From: Clostridium sp. 1001271st1 H5
Lineage (GTDB): Bacteria > Bacillota > Clostridia > Lachnospirales > Lachnospiraceae
Direction: 5' to 3'
Assembly: GCF_005845215.1 (NCBI RefSeq)
Contig: NZ_SPHO01000031.1
Location: forward strand, 1-53,004
Length of the DNA stretch: 53,004 nt
Shown here: piece after piece, positions 16,414 to 25,317 of the stretch
Layout: each line of letters opens with the position of its first letter
Position numbering within the stretch: position 1 is the stretch's first letter
Made by a program: the position numbers and the translations under genes
Notes under the pieces: generated by a model
What the model was told of the DNA's origin: nothing
The model's database searches: none
The model's input: only the letters and a program-made list of their open reading frames with translations

Positions 16414-16429
16414 CTGCGGCACCCTGCAT
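16414..16429 (+). repeat. 16-base repeat shared with 9307-9322
   Basis: CTGCGGCACCCTGCAT occurs here and, identically, at 9307-9322 in the folded element. Both are intergenic. Flanking sequence does not align, so it may be a fragment of a degraded repeat or chance. Confidence 0.35.
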
Positions 16430-16457
16430 ATCTGTATGGAACCGCTGCCTAGCAGAC

Positions 16458-17978
16458 TCACTGCGTAAGGATGCGCTCCTTGCGCCCAATCATCTCGTCA
16501 ATCCTGCTGATATACTGCTCCACTTCCTTTACGTTCTCGCACCGTTCCCTGCGGTTTTCAGAGGGAAATACCACCTTGGTGGTGGTTCCCGCGCCGCAGG
16601 CAGCTATGGTCTGCATCTCCTCCATGATAAGGATGTTGTAGATGCAGGCTTTGCCGGGCAGGGAATACCCCACATTCTCAAAATTACCGGCCATGTTTTT
16701 CTGGCGGTACAGATAATACGGCTCCATCCCCATCTCACGGGCGCAGGCAGCGCTGAGTTCAATCATCTCCGGCGTGTTCTGAATCTTCAGCCCGCCGTAC
16801 TCTTCCCTGAACATGTTGAGCCTGGCCGCCCTCTTAATGGCCAGTGAATGGACGGTAAGGGAATCCGGGCCAAGGGCCTTTACCTTGGCCAATGTATGCC
16901 GTACATCCTCCAGGTTTTCCTCCGGAAGCCCCATAATCAGGTCCATGTTAATATTGTCAAATCCCATCTCACGGGCCATGTAAAAACGTTCCTTCACCAT
17001 CTCCACGGTATGGTGGCGTCCGATGATGTCCAGTGTTTTCTGGTTCATGGTCTGGGGATTGATGGAAATACGGGTTATCCCGTGGTTTCTCAGCACCCTG
17101 AGCTTGTCCTGGGTAATGCTGTCCGGCCTTCCGGCCTCCACTGTAAATTCCAGTACTCGGCTCAAATCAAACAGCTGCTCCAGCCTGCTTAAGATGGCGT
17201 CTATATCCTCCGCCGGAAGGGATGTGGGGGTGCCGCCTCCGATATAAACCGTGTCCAGGGGCCTTCCCTTCATTTTCCCGGCCGTATATTCCAGTTCCTT
17301 AAACAGGGCCTCCAGATAAAGTCCGGTGCGCCCCTTCCATTTTCCAATGGGGTAGGAGGTAAAGGAGCAGTAAAGACAGGTGGTGGGGCAGAATGGAATC
17401 CCCACATACAGGCTGTAGCCCCTCTCATAATCCAATGGTTCCAGGAGCCGCTTCTCCCTGGCGGCAATCTCAATGCTCAAATCTATCTTTTCATCACTGG
17501 CAAGGTAAGTCTCCTTCATAAAGGAGCGTATGTCCTCCTCCTTCCAGCCTTCCTCCAGCCTGGTAAGGGCTATCTTGGTGGGGCGGATGCCGGTAAGGGA
17601 ACCCCAGGGCATTTCCCTTCCCGTACGCTCCGCCAGCATAAGGTAAAACATCTTCTTTACCACATTCTTGGTGGCGGAGTGGTCTGAAAGGTCAGAGGAA
17701 CGGGTGCAGGAAGCTGATAGCCCCCATCCGTCCAGCCCTTCCGGCCGGGACGGAGCCGTAACCTGTTCCGGCCCGGCCCCGCCCTCCCGGCAGTTTTCCG
17801 GGGATGTGCCGTTCTCCCATATATAAACGGAAACCGTTCCGTCTCCCAGCCGTGTCTCCACATAGAAGTCCGCTCCGTCCTTTACCTCATGGGCATAGGC
17901 CTCACCTGGATAAAAGGACATCAGAAGTTCTCTGATGTCCTGTTCGTACTGGTTATCCTGTATTAAAAGTCCAATCAT
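16458..17978 (-). CDS. hemZ: Radical SAM coproporphyrinogen III oxidase-like protein HemZ
   Basis: 506-residue HemN/HemZ-type radical SAM protein. The 4Fe-4S motif is CPTTCLYC in YSLYVGIPFCPTTCLYCSF (CX3CX2C), followed by YIGGGTPTSLPAEDIDAIL and the HemZ-type RPDSITQDKLRVLRNHGITRISINPQT region. An extended N-terminal domain of about 170 residues before the radical SAM barrel distinguishes HemZ from HemN/HemW. The textbook reaction is oxidative decarboxylation of coproporphyrinogen III, but HemZ is widespread in anaerobes without a haem pathway, so its role here is uncertain. It follows the MBL hydrolase in the relA unit. Confidence 0.85.
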   Translation of the reverse strand: MIGLLIQDNQYEQDIRELLMSFYPGEAYAHEVKDGADFYVETRLGDGTVSVYIWENGTSPENCREGGAGPEQVTAPSRPEGLDGWGLSASCTRSSDLSDHSATKNVVKKMFYLMLAERTGREMPWGSLTGIRPTKIALTRLEEGWKEEDIRSFMKETYLASDEKIDLSIEIAAREKRLLEPLDYERGYSLYVGIPFCPTTCLYCSFTSYPIGKWKGRTGLYLEALFKELEYTAGKMKGRPLDTVYIGGGTPTSLPAEDIDAILSRLEQLFDLSRVLEFTVEAGRPDSITQDKLRVLRNHGITRISINPQTMNQKTLDIIGRHHTVEMVKERFYMAREMGFDNINMDLIMGLPEENLEDVRHTLAKVKALGPDSLTVHSLAIKRAARLNMFREEYGGLKIQNTPEMIELSAACAREMGMEPYYLYRQKNMAGNFENVGYSLPGKACIYNILIMEEMQTIAACGAGTTTKVVFPSENRRERCENVKEVEQYISRIDEMIGRKERILTQ

Positions 17979-18010
17979 ACAAAACCTGCTTTCTATATAA
18001 AACCTTCCTT

Positions 18011-18697
18011 CTATTCCTGTTTGAAGGCATCCGGGCCTTTTACCCGGAGAATGTTGTCTCTTACTGCAAACACGGGATTTCCCTGCTTCTCAAATCCAAT
18101 GGTAGTGGGGTCCCCATGGCCTGTATACACCATGGTATCATCCGGCAGATTAAAGAGTATGTCCACAATGGAACTGACAATGCGAATCGTATTACCAGTG
18201 GGCAGGTCCGTCCGTCCATAGGAGCCGCGGAACAAGGTATCACCTGCAAAGATAATGCCTTCCTCCGGCAGATAGAAGCAGCAGGAGCCTGCGGTGTGTC
18301 CCGGTGTGAACAGCACCTTCCATCTGGTCCCCAGAAGTTCCAGCTCCTGCCCGTCATGAAGAAGCACATCCGCATGAAGGCTGGTCTGCGGTCCCCGGAA
18401 TCCCCCGGTCATATTAAGCTTGGTATCGGCCAGCATATTGTCCTCTGTCTCATATGCGTAGACCTTTACCCGGAATGCCCTGACCACATCCGGCACAGCC
18501 ATGATATGGTCAAAATGTCCATGGGTCAGCAGCACCGCCGTAAGATTAATCCCCAGCTCACTGCACTTATTCAGTATATAGGGAGCGTTGTCAGCCGGGT
18601 CAATGACCACTCCCTCCTTTGTATTCTCATCATAAACCAGGTAGCAGTTGGTACTCACCTGTCCCAGTACACATGTCTTAATCCTGATATCGCTCAT
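18011..18697 (-). CDS. MBL-fold metallo-hydrolase (glyoxalase II-like)
   Basis: 228-residue metallo-beta-lactamase-fold hydrolase. The metal-binding LTHGHFDHI motif (HxHxDH), the later His in FTPGHTAGSCCFYL, Asp in IFAGDTLFRGSYGRTDL and the final His in YTGHGDPTTIG are all present, so it should be an active dinuclear-metal enzyme. The closest general type is hydroxyacylglutathione hydrolase/YcbL, acting on thioesters; the substrate is not established. It is conserved between relA and hemZ in many Clostridia, which suggests a housekeeping role. It starts 23 bases downstream of relA. Confidence 0.86.
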   Translation of the reverse strand: MSDIRIKTCVLGQVSTNCYLVYDENTKEGVVIDPADNAPYILNKCSELGINLTAVLLTHGHFDHIMAVPDVVRAFRVKVYAYETEDNMLADTKLNMTGGFRGPQTSLHADVLLHDGQELELLGTRWKVLFTPGHTAGSCCFYLPEEGIIFAGDTLFRGSYGRTDLPTGNTIRIVSSIVDILFNLPDDTMVYTGHGDPTTIGFEKQGNPVFAVRDNILRVKGPDAFKQE

Positions 18698-18720
18698 ATC
18701 CTTCCCCTTTCATATCTAAG

Positions 18721-21006
18721 CTAACCTGTCGTCCTCTCTATATCCAGAACGCCCTCTATCTGGCGTATCTTGTCGGTCAGCCGGTTCAGCTCATCGGTCC
18801 CATGAATGTCAAACGTCATGATAATGGTGGCCTTGCCCTGCTTGCTGGTCCTTACGTTCATGGAGGTGATGTCAATCTGCTTCTCCGTAAAGACCTTGGA
18901 TATATCCGCAAACATGCCAATCCGGTTATTGGCAAATATCTTGATTTCCGTGGAATACTGCTCGTTGCTGCTGGCTCCCTCTGCCATCTGCCACTCCGCG
19001 TCAATCATCCTGCTCCGTTCATCCTCCGGCAGATTGATGATGTTCACGCAGTCCGTGCGGTGGATGGACACGCCCCTGCCCCTGGTGACAAATCCTACAA
19101 TTTCATCTCCCGGCACAGGATTGCAGCACTTGGAGAACCGCACCGCCAGGTCATGGATTCCCTTGACCATGATGCCGCTCTTGGATTTGCGGACACTGGC
19201 CTCGCCGGACCTTCCCGCTGTGTCGGCAATGCCGCTGAGCACATCCGCATCCGTAATCTCCCTCTTAAGCTTCTTCTCCCGCTCCTCCATCATCTTGTTG
19301 ATGACCTGGCCCTCTTTCAGGCCCCCGTGTCCAATGGATGCCAGGACGGAATCCCAGTCCTTGTAGGCATACCGGTTCATAACCTTTTCCATGAACTCCG
19401 GCTTGCCGATTTCAGACCAGTTAATGCCCTTGGTCTTGCAGTACCGTTCAATCTGGTCCCGTCCCCTGACGATATTATCTTCCTTCATCTGGCTCTTGAA
19501 CCACTGGTTTATCTTATTCTTGGCCTGGGTGCTCTTCACAATGCCCAGCCAGTCCCGGCTGGGTCCCTTGGAATTCTGGGAAGTGATAATCTCCAGCTGG
19601 TCGCCGTTTTGAATCACGTATTCAATGGGCACCAGCTTGCCGTTGACCCTGGCTCCCACCATCTTATTGCCCACAGCACTGTGTATACAATATGCAAAGT
19701 CAATGGGAGTAGAACCGCTGGGCAGGGTCTTTACATCCCCTGACGGCGTGAAGCAGTACACACTGTCGGAAAACAAATCCAAATCTCCCTTGACCATACT
19801 CAGGAATTCCTTGGAATCGTCGGTGTCCCTCTGCCACTCCAGAATCTGACGCAGCCAGCTGAGCTTTGCCTCAGCGCTTCCCGCAGCCACCTGTCCGCTT
19901 CCGCTCTCCTTATACTTCCAGTGGGCGGCAATACCGTATTCCGCTGTCCTGTGCATCTCATAGGTGCGGATCTGTATCTCAAAGGGCTGTCCGTTGCTCC
20001 CAATCAGGGTGGTGTGCAGGGACTGGTACATGTTCTGTTTGGGCATGGCTATATAGTCTTTAAAACGGCCCGGTATGGGCTTATACATCTCATGGATAAC
20101 ACCCAGGGCTGCGTAGCAGTCCTTCACGGTCTCCACCATGATGCGCACTGCAAATAAATCATATATCTGGTCCAGAGTCTTGTTCTGGTTCACCATCTTT
20201 TTATATATGCTGAAAAAATGCTTTACACGTCCGCCTACCAAGGCTTCAATGCCTGCATCCTCCATGTGGCTCCTGACCTCATCCACGATTTCCTGGACAA
20301 AGGCCTCCCTTGTATCCTTGCGGAGGGCCACCTTTTCCACCAGGTCGTAATATACATCCGGCTGAAGGAACTTAAGAGACAGGTCATCCAGCTCAATCTT
20401 AATCTTGGAAATACCCAGCCTGTCAGCGATGGGAGCATAAATCTCCATGGTCTCCCTGGCCTTTTCCTTTTGCTTCTCCGGCTTCCAGTACTGGCCGGTT
20501 CTCATGTTGTGGAGACGGTCCGCCAGCTTGATGATGATGACACGGATGTCCTTTGCCATGGCCAGAAACATCTTGCGCAGGTTGTCTGCCTGTATCTCCA
20601 CCTTGTCCTTGTCCCAGTTTAACTGCGTCAGCTTGGTGACACCGTCCACCAGGAAGGAAACCTCGGAGCCAAACTCCTTGGTCAGCTGCTCCAGGGTCAT
20701 GATGGTGTCCTCCACCACATCATGAAGAAGCCCTGCCGCAATGGTTTCCTTATCCATCTCCAAATCAGCCAGTATAATAGCCACACAGAGCGGATGGATG
20801 ATATAGGGCTCCCCGGATTTGCGCTTCTGCTCTTTATGGGCCTCATCTGCAATCCTGTACGCCTTTTCAATCATGGTGATATCATCGGAAGGATGATATT
20901 TGCGGATTGTATTAATCAAGTCCTGATACAGCACTTCAGGGCTGGTAAAGTCGGCCGGCGCTTCCAATTCGATATCCAGTTTTTCTTTTGTTCCCTCATT
21001 TGCCAT
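18721..21006 (-). CDS. relA: Bifunctional (p)ppGpp synthetase/hydrolase (RSH family)
   Basis: 761-residue long RelA/SpoT homologue. Order: HD hydrolase domain (YIIHPLCVAIILADLEMDKE, AGLLHDVVEDT, KLADRLHNMRTG), synthetase domain (DLFAVRIMVETVKDCYAALG, KPIPGRFKDYIAMPKQNMYQSLHT), TGS domain (VYCFTPSGDVKTLPSGSTPIDFAY), a zinc-finger-like region (RFSKCCNPVPGDEIVGFVTRGRGV) and a C-terminal ACT domain. HD residues are intact, so both making and degrading the alarmone are expected. A GTG four codons earlier is possible, but it abuts the AGGAAAAG site; the ATG at MANEGTKEK has better spacing. It leads relA-MBL-hemZ. Confidence 0.95.
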   Translation of the reverse strand: MANEGTKEKLDIELEAPADFTSPEVLYQDLINTIRKYHPSDDITMIEKAYRIADEAHKEQKRKSGEPYIIHPLCVAIILADLEMDKETIAAGLLHDVVEDTIMTLEQLTKEFGSEVSFLVDGVTKLTQLNWDKDKVEIQADNLRKMFLAMAKDIRVIIIKLADRLHNMRTGQYWKPEKQKEKARETMEIYAPIADRLGISKIKIELDDLSLKFLQPDVYYDLVEKVALRKDTREAFVQEIVDEVRSHMEDAGIEALVGGRVKHFFSIYKKMVNQNKTLDQIYDLFAVRIMVETVKDCYAALGVIHEMYKPIPGRFKDYIAMPKQNMYQSLHTTLIGSNGQPFEIQIRTYEMHRTAEYGIAAHWKYKESGSGQVAAGSAEAKLSWLRQILEWQRDTDDSKEFLSMVKGDLDLFSDSVYCFTPSGDVKTLPSGSTPIDFAYCIHSAVGNKMVGARVNGKLVPIEYVIQNGDQLEIITSQNSKGPSRDWLGIVKSTQAKNKINQWFKSQMKEDNIVRGRDQIERYCKTKGINWSEIGKPEFMEKVMNRYAYKDWDSVLASIGHGGLKEGQVINKMMEEREKKLKREITDADVLSGIADTAGRSGEASVRKSKSGIMVKGIHDLAVRFSKCCNPVPGDEIVGFVTRGRGVSIHRTDCVNIINLPEDERSRMIDAEWQMAEGASSNEQYSTEIKIFANNRIGMFADISKVFTEKQIDITSMNVRTSKQGKATIIMTFDIHGTDELNRLTDKIRQIEGVLDIERTTG

Positions 21007-21043
21007 ATGTTCGGTCACCTTTTCCTATGGATAGTCAAGATAC

Positions 21044-21072
21044 ATTATAATTTTTTTTAGGTAAAAAAGCAA
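21044..21072 (-). promoter_or_regulatory. Promoter of relA
   Basis: Minus-strand TTGCTT, a 17-base A/T-rich spacer and perfect TATAAT, about 40 bases before the relA start. Confidence 0.6.
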
Positions 21073-21083
21073 GGGGCGCTTAG

Positions 21084-21137
21084 AAAAAAGCGGGGCCGGG
21101 CCGGAACGCTGTCACTGGACACGCGCTATACCGGCCC
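21084..21137 (-). terminator. Terminator of the diguanylate cyclase transcript
   Basis: Arms GGGCCGG (minus strand, overlapping the last codons) and CCGGCCC pair across the stop codon. A second GC tract and six T's follow on the minus strand. It separates the signalling module from relA transcription. Confidence 0.6.
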
Positions 21138-23084
21138 TGCCTCGTCTGACTTGTCATAAATGGCAATCCCGTTTTTCTCTGTGCGCTTCACCCTGTACAT
21201 GGCCCTGTCCGCCCGGTTAATCAGGTCCTCCATGCTTTCGGATTCCCTCTGGGCAAAGGCCAGGCCAATGGACGCATTGATTCTGCGGCTGGTGCCGTCC
21301 GGCAGCTGGATGGAGCTGCGTCCCTCATATCCGTCCCTGACCTTGCTCTCTATGGTCCTTCTGTCACTGTAGCCATAGAAGAACAGTACAAACTCATCAC
21401 CCGACAGGCGCACCGCAATGCACTGCTCCCCGGATGCAATTTCAGTCAGCAGGTCTGCCATGGCCCTGAGATAATGGTCCCCCATCTCATGGCCGTAATT
21501 GTCGTTCACATATTTCAGATTATCCAAATCACAGAAAACCAGTGCATTGACCCGGCTCCTGTTGCTGTCCAGTATCTTCTGCCCCTCCTTCTTTAGGTAG
21601 GATGCATTGTACAGGCCGGTCAGCTGGTCGTGCTGGGATATATTTCTGAGCCGCAGTATCTCCATATATGCGTCCGTCTTGTCAATAACAATGCCGAACA
21701 CCCCGTGTTCCTCATGCCTCTGGCGTATGGTCACGGCTCTGGTATTGCCCGCCCTGTCAATATAGGAATATCCGTCCTCCAGCTCCGCCACCCGGTCCAG
21801 CCTGCGTATGATGTCCTCCCACATGGCGTAGTCCACGCAGCTGTCGGCTCCCATACGTTCCTCCGGAATATCCAGCAGCTGCAGGATGGATGAACTCAGT
21901 TTAACCCGCTCCCCGCCCTTCTGATATTCAAAGCTCCCCACCTTTTCCCCTGCTGATTCCAGGGTAAAGGAGTATCTGGAATAGCTCTGCTCCACCTTTG
22001 CAGCCATATCGTTGAGGGCCTGATGGATACGGTCTATCTCTTCAATTCCAATATCCTTAAAGTGTACCTCATCCGGATTCTGGCAGGTGATGTCCTCCTG
22101 CAGCTTCTGAATTGGTTTCAGCACCATCCAGATGGCAATATAAGAGAAAATAATGGCAATCACAATGGACAGCAGGTATACTCCCGCCACCATGACAATA
22201 GTGGACCTGGACAGCTCCGCCAGCTCCGAGTGGTAGCATACCGCCGCCACATACACGGTACCCCCGTTCATGTGACCATAAACCTGGAGGACACTGCGCA
22301 CACCGTCATAGGAAGCATCGTTATAAGTTAATGATATCCGGTTTCCTTCCTCCCTGTATTCATAGTCCGTACCTATGGACGCCTTATCCCGGCCATAGAG
22401 TATCTGCCCGTCCGTCATGAGAAGGACTTCCATTCCCTTGTAGGGAGGGTTATCCAGACTCAGATATGAGTCCAGCATTTCCCCGCTGATTTGGAATCCC
22501 ATTATCCGGCGGCTGCCGTAGACCTCCTGGCTTATGACATAATACAGACGGTTATCCCCGAAAAACCATTTTCCCCCTTTGGTCCGTTCTGCCCAATACC
22601 GCTCCGCCTTTGCCCAGTCCTCAGATGTGAGCTTGGGACTCCAGTCCTTAGAGAGGGCAATGGGATATTCACTCTTGGAACTTCCCACCACACAGTAGAT
22701 GTCGCCATAGGCAGATGAGAATATCTGCGGCTCCCCGTCCCGGTATATGACGGCCTCCCTGCCGTCCAGATTCAGGTAAAAGACGCCGTCCACCGACGAT
22801 GCATGGTTTAAGTTATCAATCAGTCTGTCATGTATCTTTCTGTCATCCTTTATCTTTGCCAGCTCTTTCTCCATGGTATTGGCGATGAGAAGGGAGTTAT
22901 TCATATATCCTGATATAAGTGAGTTTTTTTCCGCTACCTGGGATTCCATTACCTTATAAGGGCGGTTGGCTGTTCCCGAAAAGGTTCCGGTCACCATCAG
23001 TCCGAAACCAAATATAACGCTCTGCAGCAGGATAGCCATCAAAATGGCGTTCCTTACCCTGTTGCTCAGCAAACGTTTTTTCAT
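21126..23084 (-). CDS. Membrane sensor diguanylate cyclase (GGDEF domain)
   Basis: 652 residues. Domains: a first membrane span near residues 12-32, an extracytoplasmic sensor of about 260 residues (Cache-like by layout), a second span (VYLLSIVIAIIFSYIAIWMVL), a HAMP-like linker (LKPIQKLQEDI), a PAS-like segment and a C-terminal GGDEF domain starting at DQLTGLYNASYL. The active-site motif is SGDEF (residues 561-565), a variant found in active cyclases. No RxxD inhibitory site is visible just before it. It should make cyclic di-GMP in response to an external cue. GGAGG seven bases before MKKRLL sets the start. It follows a binding protein by 40 bases, suggesting a shared sensory pathway. Confidence 0.88.
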   Translation of the reverse strand: MKKRLLSNRVRNAILMAILLQSVIFGFGLMVTGTFSGTANRPYKVMESQVAEKNSLISGYMNNSLLIANTMEKELAKIKDDRKIHDRLIDNLNHASSVDGVFYLNLDGREAVIYRDGEPQIFSSAYGDIYCVVGSSKSEYPIALSKDWSPKLTSEDWAKAERYWAERTKGGKWFFGDNRLYYVISQEVYGSRRIMGFQISGEMLDSYLSLDNPPYKGMEVLLMTDGQILYGRDKASIGTDYEYREEGNRISLTYNDASYDGVRSVLQVYGHMNGGTVYVAAVCYHSELAELSRSTIVMVAGVYLLSIVIAIIFSYIAIWMVLKPIQKLQEDITCQNPDEVHFKDIGIEEIDRIHQALNDMAAKVEQSYSRYSFTLESAGEKVGSFEYQKGGERVKLSSSILQLLDIPEERMGADSCVDYAMWEDIIRRLDRVAELEDGYSYIDRAGNTRAVTIRQRHEEHGVFGIVIDKTDAYMEILRLRNISQHDQLTGLYNASYLKKEGQKILDSNRSRVNALVFCDLDNLKYVNDNYGHEMGDHYLRAMADLLTEIASGEQCIAVRLSGDEFVLFFYGYSDRRTIESKVRDGYEGRSSIQLPDGTSRRINASIGLAFAQRESESMEDLINRADRAMYRVKRTEKNGIAIYDKSDEAGPV

Positions 23085-23124
23085 AGGATATCCTCCATTC
23101 CCCAAACAGAGGCACTGTCAGGCA

Positions 23125-24603
23125 CTATTCTTCGAATATAGCCTTTACCTGTTCGTAAAATGCATCTGCCTTTCTGCCGTAATCCATGGAAGCTGCAGCT
23201 TCGTCCATGGACATCCCCTGCCCCAGATACTCCTCAAACTCCATACGCCCCCGGCTCAGCGCCTCGCTGAAACAGGCGTCCACTTCAGTCCTGACATCAT
23301 AGGAATTCTCAAAGTCAAAGCCATACACCATCTGGTAGGAACTGCTCTGCTTAAGTCCGGTTTCAATCCCTTTAAGCACCCTGGCATCATCAATCTGCCG
23401 CCCCTGCTCCTCTGTCATTGCGCCATTGTCCACAGGCATATAGGACATGGATGTGGCAAGCTCAAAACCCCTGTCAATGGTCAGCCAGTGTATGAAATCC
23501 AGGGCCGCCTTGTTTTCCTCATGGCTGCGGTTAAACACAGCCACGCCCGCCCCCTGCTGGATTGCAGTGGGGGTTGTCCCCTCCATCACCGGATATTGGT
23601 AGACACCGGTTGTAACCGGTACCATATTCCCCTCCGAATCAGCCACTTCCTCCGGGAAATAGAGGACGCTGCTGGAGGAACCGATGCAGCCGGCCAGATA
23701 GGACTGCTTTACGTCATCGCTGCGGTAGCGGCCCTTTGCCCCATAATATCCCTTGGTAAAAGGCTGGTAATAATTCAGGAACAGCCTTTCAATGATATCC
23801 CTGTCCAAATCCGGCACCACAACGCCGTTCTCGTCGTAATGGTAGATATCCGAGCCCATGGCATGATTCATGGCAACGAAATAATTGGCCAGGTTGTCCA
23901 CTCCGATGAAGGGACTTCCGTCCCCGTCTGTTTCAGGAGTCATATCGTCTGTCCACCTGAAATATCCCTCAGCCATCCTCTCCAGACCTTCCCATGACTC
24001 CATGTTCTCCTCCCGGTACCGGGGATTGGCATCCAGAAATGCATCCAGCCTGGTCTGGTTCATGAGAAGAAGCTCTGTGGACTTTGCAACCGGCAGTATA
24101 TAGAGCTTTCCGTCTATATAGCCCTCGTTCAGATACGCCTGGTTATACTGGGCAAGGTCGCTCTCCGGCACCACGCTTCCCAGCTCCACCAGCCTGTCGG
24201 GATGAAGCTTTACCGTGTTGACCACCATGTCCCTGTAGGCCAGCACGATATTTGCCATCTCCACATCGTTGGTGGTTCCGTTGAGCACCAAATCTATCTT
24301 ATTGGTCAAATCTGCAATAGAACCCTGGCTGTATGCCTCCACAGCCACGCCCCGTTCCCTGCCAAGGGTATCGTTATACTCCTTTATGAGCTGGTCCAGA
24401 TGCTGCTTCTGCGCATCGTTATAGTAGTGCCAGAATTCGATGGACATGACAGTCTCACTGTCATTTTCCTCTGTCTGGGCAGAAGATGCCTCTGCCTGGG
24501 CCCGGGTGGGTTCCGCCTTCCTGCTTTCCCCGGAACAGCCGCCCGCCAGAACTGCGGCTCCAATGCAAAGGGCTGTTATTGACGCTATCCGTAATCTTCT
24601 CAT
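23125..24603 (-). CDS. Orphan extracellular solute-binding lipoprotein
   Basis: 492-residue binding protein of the sugar (UgpB/MalE-like) type. A signal peptide ends in the lipobox LAGGC, followed by a Ser/Glu/Ala-rich tether and the mature start MSIEFWHYYNDAQKQHLDQLIKEYN. Further typical segments are GYIDGKLYILPVAKSTELLLMNQTRL and AAIQQGAGVAVF-like lobes (actual GTTPTAIQQGAGVAVF). No permease or ATPase gene is next to it. Instead the next gene is a membrane diguanylate cyclase, so it probably serves as a ligand-binding co-sensor and not for uptake. Ligand unknown. Confidence 0.85.
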   Translation of the reverse strand: MRRLRIASITALCIGAAVLAGGCSGESRKAEPTRAQAEASSAQTEENDSETVMSIEFWHYYNDAQKQHLDQLIKEYNDTLGRERGVAVEAYSQGSIADLTNKIDLVLNGTTNDVEMANIVLAYRDMVVNTVKLHPDRLVELGSVVPESDLAQYNQAYLNEGYIDGKLYILPVAKSTELLLMNQTRLDAFLDANPRYREENMESWEGLERMAEGYFRWTDDMTPETDGDGSPFIGVDNLANYFVAMNHAMGSDIYHYDENGVVVPDLDRDIIERLFLNYYQPFTKGYYGAKGRYRSDDVKQSYLAGCIGSSSSVLYFPEEVADSEGNMVPVTTGVYQYPVMEGTTPTAIQQGAGVAVFNRSHEENKAALDFIHWLTIDRGFELATSMSYMPVDNGAMTEEQGRQIDDARVLKGIETGLKQSSSYQMVYGFDFENSYDVRTEVDACFSEALSRGRMEFEEYLGQGMSMDEAAASMDYGRKADAFYEQVKAIFEE

Positions 24604-24658
24604 GCCCGTAATCCTCTGCCTTTCTAAAATTTGTCGGTACGTTTAGATAATTATTAAT

Positions 24659-24687
24659 ATTGTACTACGGGGAAGGGGTTTGTTCAA
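24659..24687 (-). promoter_or_regulatory. Promoter of the binding protein-cyclase module
   Basis: Minus-strand TTGAAC, 17-base spacer and TACAAT, about 55 bases before the binding-protein ATG and downstream of the apt terminator. The module therefore has its own transcript. Confidence 0.6.
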
Positions 24688-24734
24688 GGAAATATCAGAT
24701 GAATTTTGATATAGGGCAGATGGACAGGAATAAC

Positions 24735-24765
24735 AAAAAGGCCCGCTTTTCCTATGGCAGGCCCA
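24735..24765 (-). terminator. Terminator of apt
   Basis: A 7-bp stem between GGCCTGC and GCGGGCC on the minus strand (one G-U pair) is followed by TTTTTGTTATT, about 30 bases after the apt stop. Confidence 0.7.
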
Positions 24766-24792
24766 TTCTGTAACCAAATCTATCTCATTTTT

Positions 24793-25317
24793 CTACTTAC
24801 CTTCATAAATAATCGCCGAATCCACGTCATATCCCTTCAGATGCTCCCGGCCATTCAGCCCTGCCAGCTCCATGACAAAGCAAATCTTCACCACCTGGCC
24901 GCCCAGCTGTTCAATCAGCTTGACAATTGCCTCCGTGGTTCCGCCTGTGGCAATCAGGTCATCCACAATAACCACCTTCTGGCCGGGACGGATGGAATCC
25001 CTGTGCATTTCAATGGTAGCCTGTCCGTATTCCAAATCATATTCCATGGCAATGGTCTCGCAGGGAAGCTTTCCCTTTTTGCGGACAGGCACAAATCCCT
25101 TGTGCTGCGCATAGGCCACCGGCACTCCAAAGATAAAGCCTCTTGACTCAGGCCCTACCACCAGGTCGTAATCCAGGTCCTTGACCATGTCAATCAGACT
25201 GTCCACTGCCAGGTGCAGACCGTCTGCATCCTGCAGGATGCTGGTCACATCCCGGAATATAATTCCAGGCTCCGGAAAATCCGGTATGCTTCTTACATAC
25301 TCTTCCAACTTTTTCAT
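24793..25317 (-). CDS. apt: Adenine phosphoribosyltransferase
   Basis: 174-residue purine-salvage enzyme converting adenine and PRPP to AMP. The PRPP-binding motif is VVIVDDLIATGGTTEA (residues 115-130), with the upstream GPESRGFIFGVPVAYA and FRDVTSILQD typical of APRT. Length is normal. Its ATG overlaps the stop of the LacI-type regulator gene (ATGA), so translation is likely coupled to it. In many Clostridia apt directly precedes relA; here a signalling module separates them. Confidence 0.95.
   Translation of the reverse strand: MKKLEEYVRSIPDFPEPGIIFRDVTSILQDADGLHLAVDSLIDMVKDLDYDLVVGPESRGFIFGVPVAYAQHKGFVPVRKKGKLPCETIAMEYDLEYGQATIEMHRDSIRPGQKVVIVDDLIATGGTTEAIVKLIEQLGGQVVKICFVMELAGLNGREHLKGYDVDSAIIYEGK

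Noticed and set aside
18802..19743. 313-residue plus-strand open frame
   Set aside because: Wholly antisense to relA, whose HD, synthetase and TGS motifs are clear; no ribosome site.
22966..23997. 343-residue plus-strand open frame
   Set aside because: Antisense across the cyclase and binding-protein genes; no coherent domain.
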